Origin: Thermoanaerobaculia bacterium
GTDB lineage: Bacteria > Acidobacteriota > Thermoanaerobaculia > Multivoradales > JAIOJS01
Reading direction: 5' to 3'
DNA length: 64,000 bases
Assembly: GCA_030429235.1 (NCBI GenBank)
Contig: JAUIDB010000017.1
Location: 1-64,000, forward strand
The notes under the pieces are model-generated. The model saw only the letters and a list, made by a program, of their open reading frames with translations, was not told the origin of the DNA and did not search any database. Shown here one piece after another: positions 34,315 through 42,376 of the stretch; positions within the stretch are counted from its first letter, which is position 1; the number at the start of each line of letters is the position of its first letter. The position numbers and the translations under genes were made by a program.

Positions 34315-34799
34315 GGCGGTGGGCTGGCCTCGGCCCTGGCGCGGGCGGCGGGCGTGACGGCCTGGTCCAGGGCGAAGAGGACGATCAGGGCTCCGGCGAA
34401 GACAGCGGGGAGGTACTGCAGTCGGGCGGGCCAGCCGGTGGCCGGCAGCGAGTTGGAGACGACCCGGACCAGTCCCCACCCGTAGACGGAGAGCGCTAGC
34501 CCGAAGGCCGCTACCGCGAGATCGGCAGTTCGGAGCAGCACCGGGCGCCAACCCGCCGGGGCTCGATCGACGAGGAGGCCGACGGCGAGGTGGCGTCGAT
34601 CGTGCACCGCCCAGGCCGCGGCCAGCAGTGCGAACCACACCAGTAGCAGACTCTGGATTTCGGCCAGTGCGGACCACGAGCGTTGCCAGCCGAGCCAGCC
34701 TACGATGTCGAACACCGCCAGACCAGCCAGAGCGGTCAGCAGCCACAGCAACAGATGCTCGAGCAGCCGAGCGAGGGACGAGCTGAGGCGTCTCAACAC
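34311..34799 (-). CDS. TRAP transporter small permease, DctQ type
   Basis: Small four-helix membrane subunit of the TRAP transporter, 162 residues. 'EIQSLLLVWFALLAAAWAV' followed by 'RRHLAVGLLVD' matches the conserved DctQ centre. It starts with GTG at 34799, overlapping the end of the kinase gene by seven bases and coupled to dctM by ATGA. Close packing ties transport to the sugar kinase. Confidence 0.9.
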   Translation of the reverse strand: MLRRLSSSLARLLEHLLLWLLTALAGLAVFDIVGWLGWQRSWSALAEIQSLLLVWFALLAAAWAVHDRRHLAVGLLVDRAPAGWRPVLLRTADLAVAAFGLALSVYGWGLVRVVSNSLPATGWPARLQYLPAVFAGALIVLFALDQAVTPAARARAEASPPP

Positions 34800-36025
34800 G
34801 TGCGCTGTCCCTCAGCCGGTGGCTGGTTCCCCGGTTCGACGGTGTCCACGATGGCCGCGCCGTCAGCGAAGCGGCACACCAGGGGCGGTGGCACCACTTC
34901 GCCGACGACGTCGAGCATCGCCTCGGCCGTGGCGGGTTCGCTCCCGACCTCCACCAACGCCGCGACGCAGCCGCCGAATCCGCCGCCCATGAAACGAGCT
35001 CCGAGACAACCCTCCGTGGCCCAGGCGGCCGCCGCCATGGCGTCGAGCCGAGGAAGGCTACATTCGAAGAGGTCCCGCGAACTCTCGTGGGAGGCTCGCA
35101 AGAGCTGGCCGAAGGTCTCGACCTCACCTCGTTCCAGCGCCTCGACCCCCTGCTGCACGCGAGCACACTCCTCGACCACGTGCTGCACGCGGCGGTCGAG
35201 GGGGGAGGGCAACTGTGGCAGCAGATCGGGTAGGTCCGCGACCGAGAGATCTCGCAGCGTCTCGACCGACGGGTAGAGTTCGCGAACTCGTTGGAGGGCG
35301 GCGGCACTTTCGGTGCGACGGGCGTTGAACTCCGATGCGGCGAGTTCACGCCGAGTTCCGCTGTCGACGACGACTACCGACACCGTGGTCGGTAGCGGTA
35401 CCGGGCGGGAGTCCAGGCTCCGACAGTCGAGCCACAGCAGGTGGTCGGACTGCCCGAACAGGCTGGCGAAGGGGTCCATAACGCCAGAGCGGACGCCGAC
35501 GTACTCCCTCTCCACTCGGGTCGCCAGCTCAGCGAGCGAGCGGCGGTCGAGCCGCAGGCCAGCGAGGGCGTTCCAGGCCAGCAGGAAGGCCACCTCGACG
35601 GCAGCGCTGGAACTCAGCCCCGCGCCCCGAGGGATGTCTCCGCCGAACACGACATCCAACGGGGGCAGGGGACCAACCCCAGAGTTGCCCAGGGTCCAGG
35701 CCACGCCTTGCGGATAGTCGGTCCAGCGCAGCGGGTCGCCGGGACGCTGGTGGCGGGGGGGAGCGAGACGGGCGGGATCGAGGCCGGACTCGTCGGTGAG
35801 ATCGCACGCCACCAGCGACCCCGATCGATCGGTCGCAAGCGAGGCGGCCAGCCAGATGGCTCGATCGATGGCGCCGGGAAGGACCCAACCCTGGGCGGTG
35901 TCGACGTGAGCTCCCAGGAGGCAGAGTCGCCCCGGGGCCCGCACCAGCAGCTGCGGCGATCGCCCGAAGCGCTGCACGAAACGGTCCACCACCCGGCGGC
36001 CGTGGGAGTTCTCGGGCCTGGTCAC
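34793..36025 (-). CDS. GHMP sugar kinase, galactokinase/galacturonokinase-like
   Basis: Sugar-1-kinase of the GHMP family, 410 residues from the GTG at 36025. The sugar-binding signature reads Pro-Gly-Arg-Leu-Cys-Leu-Leu-Gly-Ala39-His40-Val-Asp42, whereas galactokinases have Gly-Glu-His-Thr-Asp. The Glu-to-Ala form with 'R.C.LGAH.D' resembles plant galacturonokinase as I recall it. The ATP loop 'GLSSSAAVE' and the C-terminal 'GARFMGGGFGG' motif are intact. Being packed against a nucleotidyltransferase and a TRAP transporter supports a sugar-acid substrate. A GTG at 36067 is an alternative start. True galactokinase activity is not excluded. Confidence 0.85.
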   Translation of the reverse strand: MTRPENSHGRRVVDRFVQRFGRSPQLLVRAPGRLCLLGAHVDTAQGWVLPGAIDRAIWLAASLATDRSGSLVACDLTDESGLDPARLAPPRHQRPGDPLRWTDYPQGVAWTLGNSGVGPLPPLDVVFGGDIPRGAGLSSSAAVEVAFLLAWNALAGLRLDRRSLAELATRVEREYVGVRSGVMDPFASLFGQSDHLLWLDCRSLDSRPVPLPTTVSVVVVDSGTRRELAASEFNARRTESAAALQRVRELYPSVETLRDLSVADLPDLLPQLPSPLDRRVQHVVEECARVQQGVEALERGEVETFGQLLRASHESSRDLFECSLPRLDAMAAAAWATEGCLGARFMGGGFGGCVAALVEVGSEPATAEAMLDVVGEVVPPPLVCRFADGAAIVDTVEPGNQPPAEGQRTC

Positions 36026-36056
36026 GTCGCTAATTCGCGGCGGACGAAGTACGAGG

Positions 36057-36902
36057 TCATGACGCACCGCCCTTGGCCTGTTCGGCCAGGTACTTCGAGG
36101 CGGCCAGGACGCCACTGGGGTGGCCGGTATCGAAGAGGGCGGCGGGAAGGACCAGGCCCCAGGCACCACGCTGGCCAACCAGCCTCTGACAGGCCGCAAC
36201 CTCGTCCAGTTCGGCGTCGGTTGCGGTTCGACTGGCCTCGATCTCCTCGATCAGGTCGGCGTTGGCGACGATCCGACCGGTGGTCCTCAGGAGAGTGTCA
36301 CCGGGCGGGATCTCGAGGCGACCTGGTCGTTTGTCGAAGAGTTCGAGAATCCGGACCCGTCGGCGCGACTCCCAGTCCTCCTCCTCCTGGTGGCGGAAAC
36401 GGCCCGCGTGGGAGAAGCGGCCGGAATCCTGGGACGTCAACTCCAAGACGCCGTAGACCTCGAGACCAGTGGTTTCGTGCAGGCGCACCAGCGAACCGAG
36501 TTCGTGCTGCGGCGAGAGGGCGACGTTGTCCGGCCACAGCAGGGCGAAGGGCTCACCGCCGACGAAGTCGCGACAGCAGGTGATCGCATCGCCGAGTCCG
36601 AGGGGTTGCGGCTGTTCGATCCAGTCGATCTCCAAGTCGGCGAACAAACCCTCCTGGCGAGCGCGCCGCAGGTGCTCGACCAGCAGTCCTTTGCCGGGGC
36701 GCGTCACGATCGCGACCTCTCGGAGTCCAGCGCGAGCAACCTCCTCGAGGACGAAGTGGAGCGCGGGAGTGTTGCCGAGCGGAACGAGCTCTTTGGGCAG
36801 GACCCAGCTGAACGGGTGCATGCGGGTGCCGAATCCAGCCGAGGGCAGGATCGCCTTGCGCACCCGTCGCGTCGAGGTGGAGGTCGGACCAGGGTCGGAC
36901 AC
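36057..36902 (-). CDS. GalU-like UTP-sugar-1-phosphate uridylyltransferase
   Basis: Nucleotidyltransferase of 281 residues expected to join UTP and a sugar 1-phosphate. The N-terminal loop 'KAILPSAGFGTRMHP' with 'LPKELVPLG' is the GalU/RmlA nucleotide-binding signature, and 'ALLWPDN' holds the metal-binding Asp. The usual GalU 'DKP' is replaced by Asn-Thr-Pro, and the active-site region differs enough that the sugar may not be glucose. The start is uncertain: GTG at 36902 has no ribosome site. It precedes the GHMP kinase by 31 bases, so the two probably act in sequence. Confidence 0.85.
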   Translation of the reverse strand: MSDPGPTSTSTRRVRKAILPSAGFGTRMHPFSWVLPKELVPLGNTPALHFVLEEVARAGLREVAIVTRPGKGLLVEHLRRARQEGLFADLEIDWIEQPQPLGLGDAITCCRDFVGGEPFALLWPDNVALSPQHELGSLVRLHETTGLEVYGVLELTSQDSGRFSHAGRFRHQEEEDWESRRRVRILELFDKRPGRLEIPPGDTLLRTTGRIVANADLIEEIEASRTATDAELDEVAACQRLVGQRGAWGLVLPAALFDTGHPSGVLAASKYLAEQAKGGAS

Positions 36903-36943
36903 GGCAGGAGAATAGCAGGCGGTCGGGGCAGGTCGGCTCCACC

Positions 36944-37735
36944 TCAGTCTGCTTCCAGCTCCTTGGCTTGGTTCCAGAGGGCTTCCATCGTCTCCAGATC
37001 GGCCTGGCCGGGCGCCGTCCCGCGAGCCCGCAGCCCGTCCTCGACGGCGGCGAACCGCCGCCGGAACTTCTGGTTGGTCGAGGCGAGCGCGGCTTCGGGA
37101 TCGATGCCGCGGTGCCGCGCCAGATTGGCGACGGCGAAGAGGAGATCTCCGATCTCCGCCCGGAGCCGATCGCTGGGGCCCGACTGCAGTTCGGTTTCGA
37201 CTTCTGCGAGCTCTTCCCGGATCTTGTCCACCACGCCGTCCGTGTCCGGCCAGTCGAAGCCGATCCCAGCGGCTTTCTGACTCATGCGGTAGGCCCCCAC
37301 GAGGGCGGGCAAGGACTCGGGGACACCGTCGAGTAGGCCGCCGGCGGAGCGTTCCAGCTTGCGCCGCTCCCAGGCCTGGCGCACGGCCTGGGCATCGGCC
37401 AGCGTCTCGTCTCCGAAGACGTGGGGGTGGCGCGCCACCATCTTCTGGTGGATTCCCCGGAGCAGCTCCTCGAGGTCCAGTGCTTCCGCCTCTTCTCCCA
37501 GGCAGACCACGAAGGCCGCCTGAAACAGCAGGTCGCCGAGTTCCTCCGCGATGCGGTCCCAGTCCTGGCTGTCGATCGCCGCCGCGGTCTCGTGCGCCTC
37601 CTCGACCAGATAGGCCCGCAGGTCGGGCAGAGTCTGTTCGCGATCCCAGGGACATCCTTCGGGGGCACGCAGGGTCTGGACCAGCTCGATCAGTTGGCGC
37701 AGGGTGTAGGCCGAGGAATCGGAGGGAGCCGCCAT
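36944..37735 (-). CDS. mazG: Nucleoside triphosphate pyrophosphohydrolase MazG
   Basis: House-cleaning NTP pyrophosphatase of 263 residues with the tandem MazG folds. Each repeat carries the metal-binding Glu-Glu-x-x-Glu...Glu-x-x-Asp helix pattern: 'LVEEAHETAAAI...EELGDLLFQ' and 'IREELAEVETEL...EIGDLLFAV'. 'CPWDREQT' near the N-terminus is the family hallmark. It is first in the minus-strand run leading to the sugar-activation and TRAP genes, though its role is probably independent. Confidence 0.94.
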   Translation of the reverse strand: MAAPSDSSAYTLRQLIELVQTLRAPEGCPWDREQTLPDLRAYLVEEAHETAAAIDSQDWDRIAEELGDLLFQAAFVVCLGEEAEALDLEELLRGIHQKMVARHPHVFGDETLADAQAVRQAWERRKLERSAGGLLDGVPESLPALVGAYRMSQKAAGIGFDWPDTDGVVDKIREELAEVETELQSGPSDRLRAEIGDLLFAVANLARHRGIDPEAALASTNQKFRRRFAAVEDGLRARGTAPGQADLETMEALWNQAKELEAD

Positions 37736-37813
37736 GGACGGAGTCTACTGTGCTCGAGGTGGGAACGAGCCCCTCGACATTTTGGGTTGCCGTGCCCCGA
37801 ACCGCTTGCTACC

Positions 37814-37827
37814 ATTCGACATCGAAT
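37814..37827. promoter_or_regulatory. Operator-like palindrome
   Basis: ATTCGA-CA-TCGAAT, a perfect 6-bp inverted repeat with a 2-bp centre, in the 230-bp divergent region between mazG and the TPR membrane gene. It has the size of a dimeric regulator site; no regulator is identified. Confidence 0.35.
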
Positions 37828-37965
37828 TCATCTGCATCAGTAGGGATCGTGGAGTCGACGTGATCGGGACAGTACGGGGAGAGACATCCGACAGAATGTT
37901 TGAACCGGGTACCCCGAGGACGACTCCATGCGGACCTTGCGGTCCCTTCGCCGAGAACCATCCTG

Positions 37966-39711
37966 ATGGCAAGTAACCTCCGCCAACTGGCGTTGGTCCT
38001 ACTCCTGATCGGTGGTGGCTTCGGGGTGGCGGGAGCCCAGGAGGTGCCGGCGCCGACCGACCCATCGCTCGCGAGTCTCGGCGGACAGACCATGGAGGTC
38101 GTGCTCGACCGCTCGGCCAGCCGCTCTCTGCTCCATCTCCAGGAGGGCTGGATCCAGTGGATGAGCTTCTTCTACCAGGACCGAGGCGAAGACGCCGAAC
38201 GCCAGGTCGAGGAGCTGATGGCGTCGCTGGAGAGCGTCGGGATGGAGCGCCTACCCGAACTCGCCCTCGGGGCCGTGGCGCGAGGGGTGGAGGCGGCGCA
38301 TCAGGGCAACTTCGAACGCGCCGAACTGGCCTTCGCCGCGGCCGAACGGCTCGACCCGGGGCGCCCCGAGACTTCGTTCGGCCGCGCCGTTCTGGCCGAG
38401 GAGCGGGGCCAGACCCTGACCTCCTTTCGCCTTCGCAACCAGGGACTGAGTCGGGTCTTCGACAACAACGACTATCGGAACCTGTGGTTCAAGAACCTGG
38501 TTCAGGTCCTGCTCACCGCGGCGCTGCTGGCTTCGGCCGCCTTCGTCTTGCTGCTGATGGCCCGATTTGGTGGGGGTCTCTTCGCGGCGCTGGCTCGCGC
38601 CCTGTCGCCGCCGCTACCGGCGGGGCTGCACTGGCTGGCGGCGACCGCGCTCCTGCTCTGGCCCCTGGCAGTGCCGGCCGGTCTAGCGTGGTTGCTCCTC
38701 TATTGGTCGGTGCTCATCTGGCGCTACTCCTCGGTGTCGCAGCGCTTCGTGCTCGGACTGATCTGGACGCTGGCCGCCGTCACACCGATCTTGATCCACT
38801 ACCAGGAGCGCAGCGTCGAACTGCAGTTGGCGCCCCCGGTACGGGCGATGAACGCATTGGCCGAAGGGCGACTCTACGGCGGCCTCTTCTCTGACCTGGG
38901 CGTCCTCGGGTCACTACTACCGACCAGCCCCGCGGTGCAGCAGGTCTTCGGCGACGTGCATCGGATGCTGGGCCAGTTGGAGCGTTCTCGGGATCGGTAC
39001 GGCTGGGTGCTCGACCGCGAGCCCGAGAACGTCGCTGCCCTGGTCGGGGTGGGGAACTACTACTTCCGCAAGGAGAACTACGGGCGGGCGATCGAGCACT
39101 ACAAGCGGGCGATCGAGGGCGAGATCGAAAACGCCGCGGCCCACTTCAACCTCAGCCAGGCCTATTCGGAGTCCTACCTGTTCGACGATCACCGCCGAGC
39201 CCTGACCGCGGCTCGGACCGCTGACGACCAGCAGGTCGGCCGCTGGATCTCCGAAGGAGACATCGATCGCGTGGTCTCGATCAACGGCGGAGTCGAACGA
39301 CGGAGCGAGATTCTCGCCCTGCTCGAGGAACGGTTCTCGGAGGGCACGGCCGGCACCGTGAATCCCTACTGGTCGCTGGCCACGCCGTTCGTCGCCCTGG
39401 CCCTGGCCCTCGCTTTCGTGCGGCTGGGGCCACGGGAGGTGGCGGCGGCGGAATCCCGCGTCGACTCGCCGTGGCTCCGCATGCTGGTTCCGGGCCTCCG
39501 TTCGACCGAGAATGGCAATGGGTTCCTCGCCTTCGGTTCCTTGCTCTTGGTAGCGGGACTCCTGCAACTCCTGATGATCGGTCGAATCGGCTACGAGTTG
39601 CCTTGGGGACTCGATCCTGCGCTCACGCTGCCGTCGATGGTCGGGCTGCTCGGACTGCTAGGACTGCTCGCCGTGCGCGGCTGGCGGGCCCTTCGCATGG
39701 GGGCTCGCTAA
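37966..39711 (+). CDS. TPR membrane protein
   Basis: Envelope protein of 581 residues, family not named. It has a signal peptide (cleavage near Ala-Gly-Ala-Gln), a helical periplasmic region with TPR-like repeats to about 150, two or three membrane helices between about 165 and 265, a TPR block around 340-425 ('YYFRKENYGRAIEHYKRAIEG'), and two further helices before the C-terminus. The ATG at 37966 follows directly with the signal core; upstream in-frame starts add a non-signal extension. Its stop overlaps the next start by one base (TAATG), so it is tightly coupled to the DUF4388 gene and they probably work together. Confidence 0.85.
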   Translation: MASNLRQLALVLLLIGGGFGVAGAQEVPAPTDPSLASLGGQTMEVVLDRSASRSLLHLQEGWIQWMSFFYQDRGEDAERQVEELMASLESVGMERLPELALGAVARGVEAAHQGNFERAELAFAAAERLDPGRPETSFGRAVLAEERGQTLTSFRLRNQGLSRVFDNNDYRNLWFKNLVQVLLTAALLASAAFVLLLMARFGGGLFAALARALSPPLPAGLHWLAATALLLWPLAVPAGLAWLLLYWSVLIWRYSSVSQRFVLGLIWTLAAVTPILIHYQERSVELQLAPPVRAMNALAEGRLYGGLFSDLGVLGSLLPTSPAVQQVFGDVHRMLGQLERSRDRYGWVLDREPENVAALVGVGNYYFRKENYGRAIEHYKRAIEGEIENAAAHFNLSQAYSESYLFDDHRRALTAARTADDQQVGRWISEGDIDRVVSINGGVERRSEILALLEERFSEGTAGTVNPYWSLATPFVALALALAFVRLGPREVAAAESRVDSPWLRMLVPGLRSTENGNGFLAFGSLLLVAGLLQLLMIGRIGYELPWGLDPALTLPSMVGLLGLLGLLAVRGWRALRMGAR

Positions 39712-41207
39712 TGGCTATCGAAGGGAGTCTAGAGCTCTTCCAACTGCCCGAGATCCTCCAGGTCGTCGCGGCACAGAACAAGACCGGGATTCTTACCGTC
39801 CAGGGCGAAAACGACATCGTCGCGATCTCGTTCAAGGACGGACAGGTGGTGGCGGCGGATGCCCTGAACCAGACGGTGGAGGACGGCCTGGGGCAGGTGC
39901 TCGCCAGCCAGGGGTTGGTGAGTCCGTCCGACTTTGCCGCCGTCAGCGCCGAGTACGAATCGAGCGGTCAGCGCCTGTTGGACCTGCTCGTCGATCGCGG
40001 TCTCCTCGAGCGGGCCCAGTTGCTCGAGGCACTCCGGACCCAGACGTACCAGCTGATGCTGCAGCTCTTGCGTTGGGATCAGGGTGAGTTCAAGTTCTAT
40101 TCCGGTGACGAGGTGGCCTACGAAGAGGGGTTCTACGCCATCTCGATCGAGGAACTCCTCATTCGCTCCGTCACCGATCTCGGCGAGGATGGCCAGGCCG
40201 AGAATCCGCTGCCGGACCTCAAGGCCGTGTACGAACGGGTACCGGACGGCCCTATCCTCAAGGTCGTCGGCGTCGACGGGAATCCCGAACTGGGTCCCGA
40301 CGGCATCAAGGGCAACGAAATCTGGATGGAACCGGATGGTTGTGAGCTCTTCGACAGTCTCGACGGCGCCACCCCGGCGGGGGATCTGGCTCGCGACCGG
40401 GGATTGGACGACTACAAAGCGCTGTTCACCATCTACCAACTGCTCGGGGCGGGCGCGATCCGGCTGGCGCCGCGCACCGAGGTACCCGCGGCGCCGGAAG
40501 CCCAACTGACGCTGGATGCCGAACTGGCGGGCCTCGATGGCTGGGACGGGGCCGAGGACACCAGTGCTGGCGTCGCCCCGGGGGTGATCGAGGAGATCCC
40601 GGACTCCGAGGGTTCGGCACTGCCTCCCGTCATCATGCCCGATCCGGAGGAGTACGCTCCCTACGGCTACGGGCAGGAAGAGAAACGATCGCGCAAGAGT
40701 CGATCGTCGAAGTCGCGTCGGAGTCAGGAGCGCCGTTCGGCGGGTCGGGGCGCAGCCATGCCCTGGAGCCACTCCGTCGTGCAGTTGGGAGCCGCCGCGG
40801 CCATGGTGCTGCTGCTGGCTACCTGGTGGCAGGTTCCGCGCCGTCTGCTGTTACCCTTTTCCGGGGTTTCGGACGCCCGGCTCCTCGAGAACCAGAGGCA
40901 GGCACAGCTGCAGCGCATCGACGGCGCGGCGCGGACCTTCTTCCTCCTCGAAGGACACTATCCGGACGACCTGCGGGAACTCATCGATCTCGGGCTGCTC
41001 CCCCCGCGGTCGCTGGAGGACCCCGAGGGCCGGGTGCTGGCCTACATCTCCGAGGACACGAGCTATGAGCTCCAGCCGGTGGAGCGGGGCGAACCGATCG
41101 CCGAACTCGCGGTGCGCGAGGCGGTCACCGGGAACTTCCTGCTCGATGCCGAGTTCTTCGATCTACCGGACGAAGACGACCTGCCACCCCTGGTTCTGTT
41201 GGACTGA
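39711..41207 (+). CDS. DUF4388 protein with internal TM and pseudopilin-like tail
   Basis: Protein of 498 residues beginning with a DUF4388 domain (about 1-115, 'GSLELFQLPEILQVVAAQNKTGIL'), common in gliding and social bacteria and linked to signalling or motility. A second helical module follows, then a Ser/Arg/Lys-rich basic stretch (about 322-347) and one membrane helix near 352-372. The last part ('AARTFFLLEGHYPDDLRELIDLGLL...DPEGR') looks like the globular part of type II pseudopilins such as GspG, although there is no prepilin cleavage site. The stop codon lies in a tandem repeat that begins in the last codons. Confidence 0.85.
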   Translation: MAIEGSLELFQLPEILQVVAAQNKTGILTVQGENDIVAISFKDGQVVAADALNQTVEDGLGQVLASQGLVSPSDFAAVSAEYESSGQRLLDLLVDRGLLERAQLLEALRTQTYQLMLQLLRWDQGEFKFYSGDEVAYEEGFYAISIEELLIRSVTDLGEDGQAENPLPDLKAVYERVPDGPILKVVGVDGNPELGPDGIKGNEIWMEPDGCELFDSLDGATPAGDLARDRGLDDYKALFTIYQLLGAGAIRLAPRTEVPAAPEAQLTLDAELAGLDGWDGAEDTSAGVAPGVIEEIPDSEGSALPPVIMPDPEEYAPYGYGQEEKRSRKSRSSKSRRSQERRSAGRGAAMPWSHSVVQLGAAAAMVLLLATWWQVPRRLLLPFSGVSDARLLENQRQAQLQRIDGAARTFFLLEGHYPDDLRELIDLGLLPPRSLEDPEGRVLAYISEDTSYELQPVERGEPIAELAVREAVTGNFLLDAEFFDLPDEDDLPPLVLLD

Positions 41208-41285
41208 CCTGGTTCTGCTGGACTGACCGGGCTCTGTTGGACTGACCTGGTTCTGTCGGACTGATCTCGTTCGGTTGGACTGACC
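41191..41285. repeat. Five-copy 19-bp tandem repeat
   Basis: Five contiguous units of 19 bp with consensus TGGTTCTGTTGGACTGACC: 41191, 41210, 41229, 41248 and 41267. They differ by one to four bases. Copy 1 encodes the final Leu-Val-Leu-Leu-Asp and the TGA stop of the DUF4388 gene, so the array was probably amplified from the gene end. The remaining copies are in the space before the convergent secreted-protein gene. Confidence 0.92.
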
Positions 41286-41330
41286 TAGATCGGGCTCGCC
41301 CGGTTTCATCCGATCGGGGCCCGAGGGCTC

Positions 41331-42320
41331 CTAGGGGCAGGTGGCAAACGCCGCGGTATCGAGAATCGGGACGAACGGTCGACCCTGGGGGTTGCCGTAG
41401 AACCGGTCGATCCCGGCGAGGGTGTCCCGAACGTGGATCTGGACCTCGACGTTGGTCAGGCCGGATGCGAAGAACCAGTAGTTCTCGAACTCGGAGGTGC
41501 AGGCATCGTGCACCTTGACCAGCAGCTCGATGTTGTCGGGACCGAAGAACCAGAAGAACCCCGAATCGTCGCGCGCCATCTCCGCGGTGGCGAGTTCGGA
41601 GTCGCCGTTCGGGGTCGTCCAACGAGCCGTCACCTCGAAGCGGCCGGACAGGCAGAGGACGGTATCGGTGGACTCGCAGTTCGCGATCGGTTCGACTTCG
41701 TACTGTGTGGTCGCCACCACGTCCTCCCTCAGGAGCAGCTCGATCTCGTACGGTCCAGGCTCGAGGGGCCCGATCTGACCAACCCAGGTGAGCGGTTCGA
41801 TGGGGGGTGGTGGATCGCAGATCCCAGCGGGAATCAGGGGCCACCGAATCGTGGTTCCCTCCACGGTCGGCGGTTGATCGAAGACGCACGATCCGATCCC
41901 GGTGGCGGTCAGCTCGAGCCGATCCGGCTCTGGCAAGCGCCCCGTGACCTCGACGGTGAAGTCGGGGTCGAGGACGCGGAAGCTCGTGGTGGCCAACGGC
42001 TCGAGGTCAGGGTCGACGAGCTGGAGCTCGTAGGCACCGACCTCCAGGGGCGGGATCACGGCGTAGGCCAGCCAGGGGCCCGGGGGCGACGGACAATTTG
42101 TGACGAACGATCGGAGAGTGATCGAGTTGCCCTGGACCTGCTCGGGATAGATGTAGGTGCAGGAACCGGTGGCTTCGACGCGGACGATGGTCGATTGCCC
42201 GCGGCGGGGCGACTCGGGCTGCAGGGTGAGAGTAGGGTCGGTGATCTGGGCTCCCGAGGCGGAGCCGAAGGCGAGGGCCGACGCAAGAGTGAACAGAGTA
42301 GGACGCAGCGAGCGGAACAT
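41331..42320 (-). CDS. Secreted protein with C-terminal FWFF domain
   Basis: Exported protein of 329 residues with a signal peptide ending Ala-Ser-Gly-Ala-Gln. Two Ig-like repeats (about 25-115 and 116-205, each with one Cys pair and a closing 'L..G.YE.EL' strand) precede a C-terminal domain that contains 'DDSGFFWFFGPDN' and 'WFFASGLTNVEV' and ends in Asp-Thr-Ala-Ala-Phe-x-Thr-Cys-Pro. I recall this last domain from secreted proteins of Thermoanaerobaculia-type Acidobacteria; its function is unknown. An exceptionally strong ribosome site, AAGGAGGT (complement of 42325-42332), lies four bases before the ATG, so high expression is likely. Confidence 0.85.
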   Translation of the reverse strand: MFRSLRPTLFTLASALAFGSASGAQITDPTLTLQPESPRRGQSTIVRVEATGSCTYIYPEQVQGNSITLRSFVTNCPSPPGPWLAYAVIPPLEVGAYELQLVDPDLEPLATTSFRVLDPDFTVEVTGRLPEPDRLELTATGIGSCVFDQPPTVEGTTIRWPLIPAGICDPPPPIEPLTWVGQIGPLEPGPYEIELLLREDVVATTQYEVEPIANCESTDTVLCLSGRFEVTARWTTPNGDSELATAEMARDDSGFFWFFGPDNIELLVKVHDACTSEFENYWFFASGLTNVEVQIHVRDTLAGIDRFYGNPQGRPFVPILDTAAFATCP

Positions 42321-42376
42321 GGGGACCTCCTTGCCGGATGGTGGGTCTCCATTCTAGCAACGGTGGTCCGGTGAGT

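Noticed and set aside
34793-36025. Plain galactokinase (galK) assignment
   Set aside because: The Glu of the galactose-binding Gly-Glu-His-x-Asp motif is Ala, so the gene symbol was withheld.
41191-41285. CRISPR array
   Set aside because: The 19-bp units are contiguous with no spacers and no cas genes are present.
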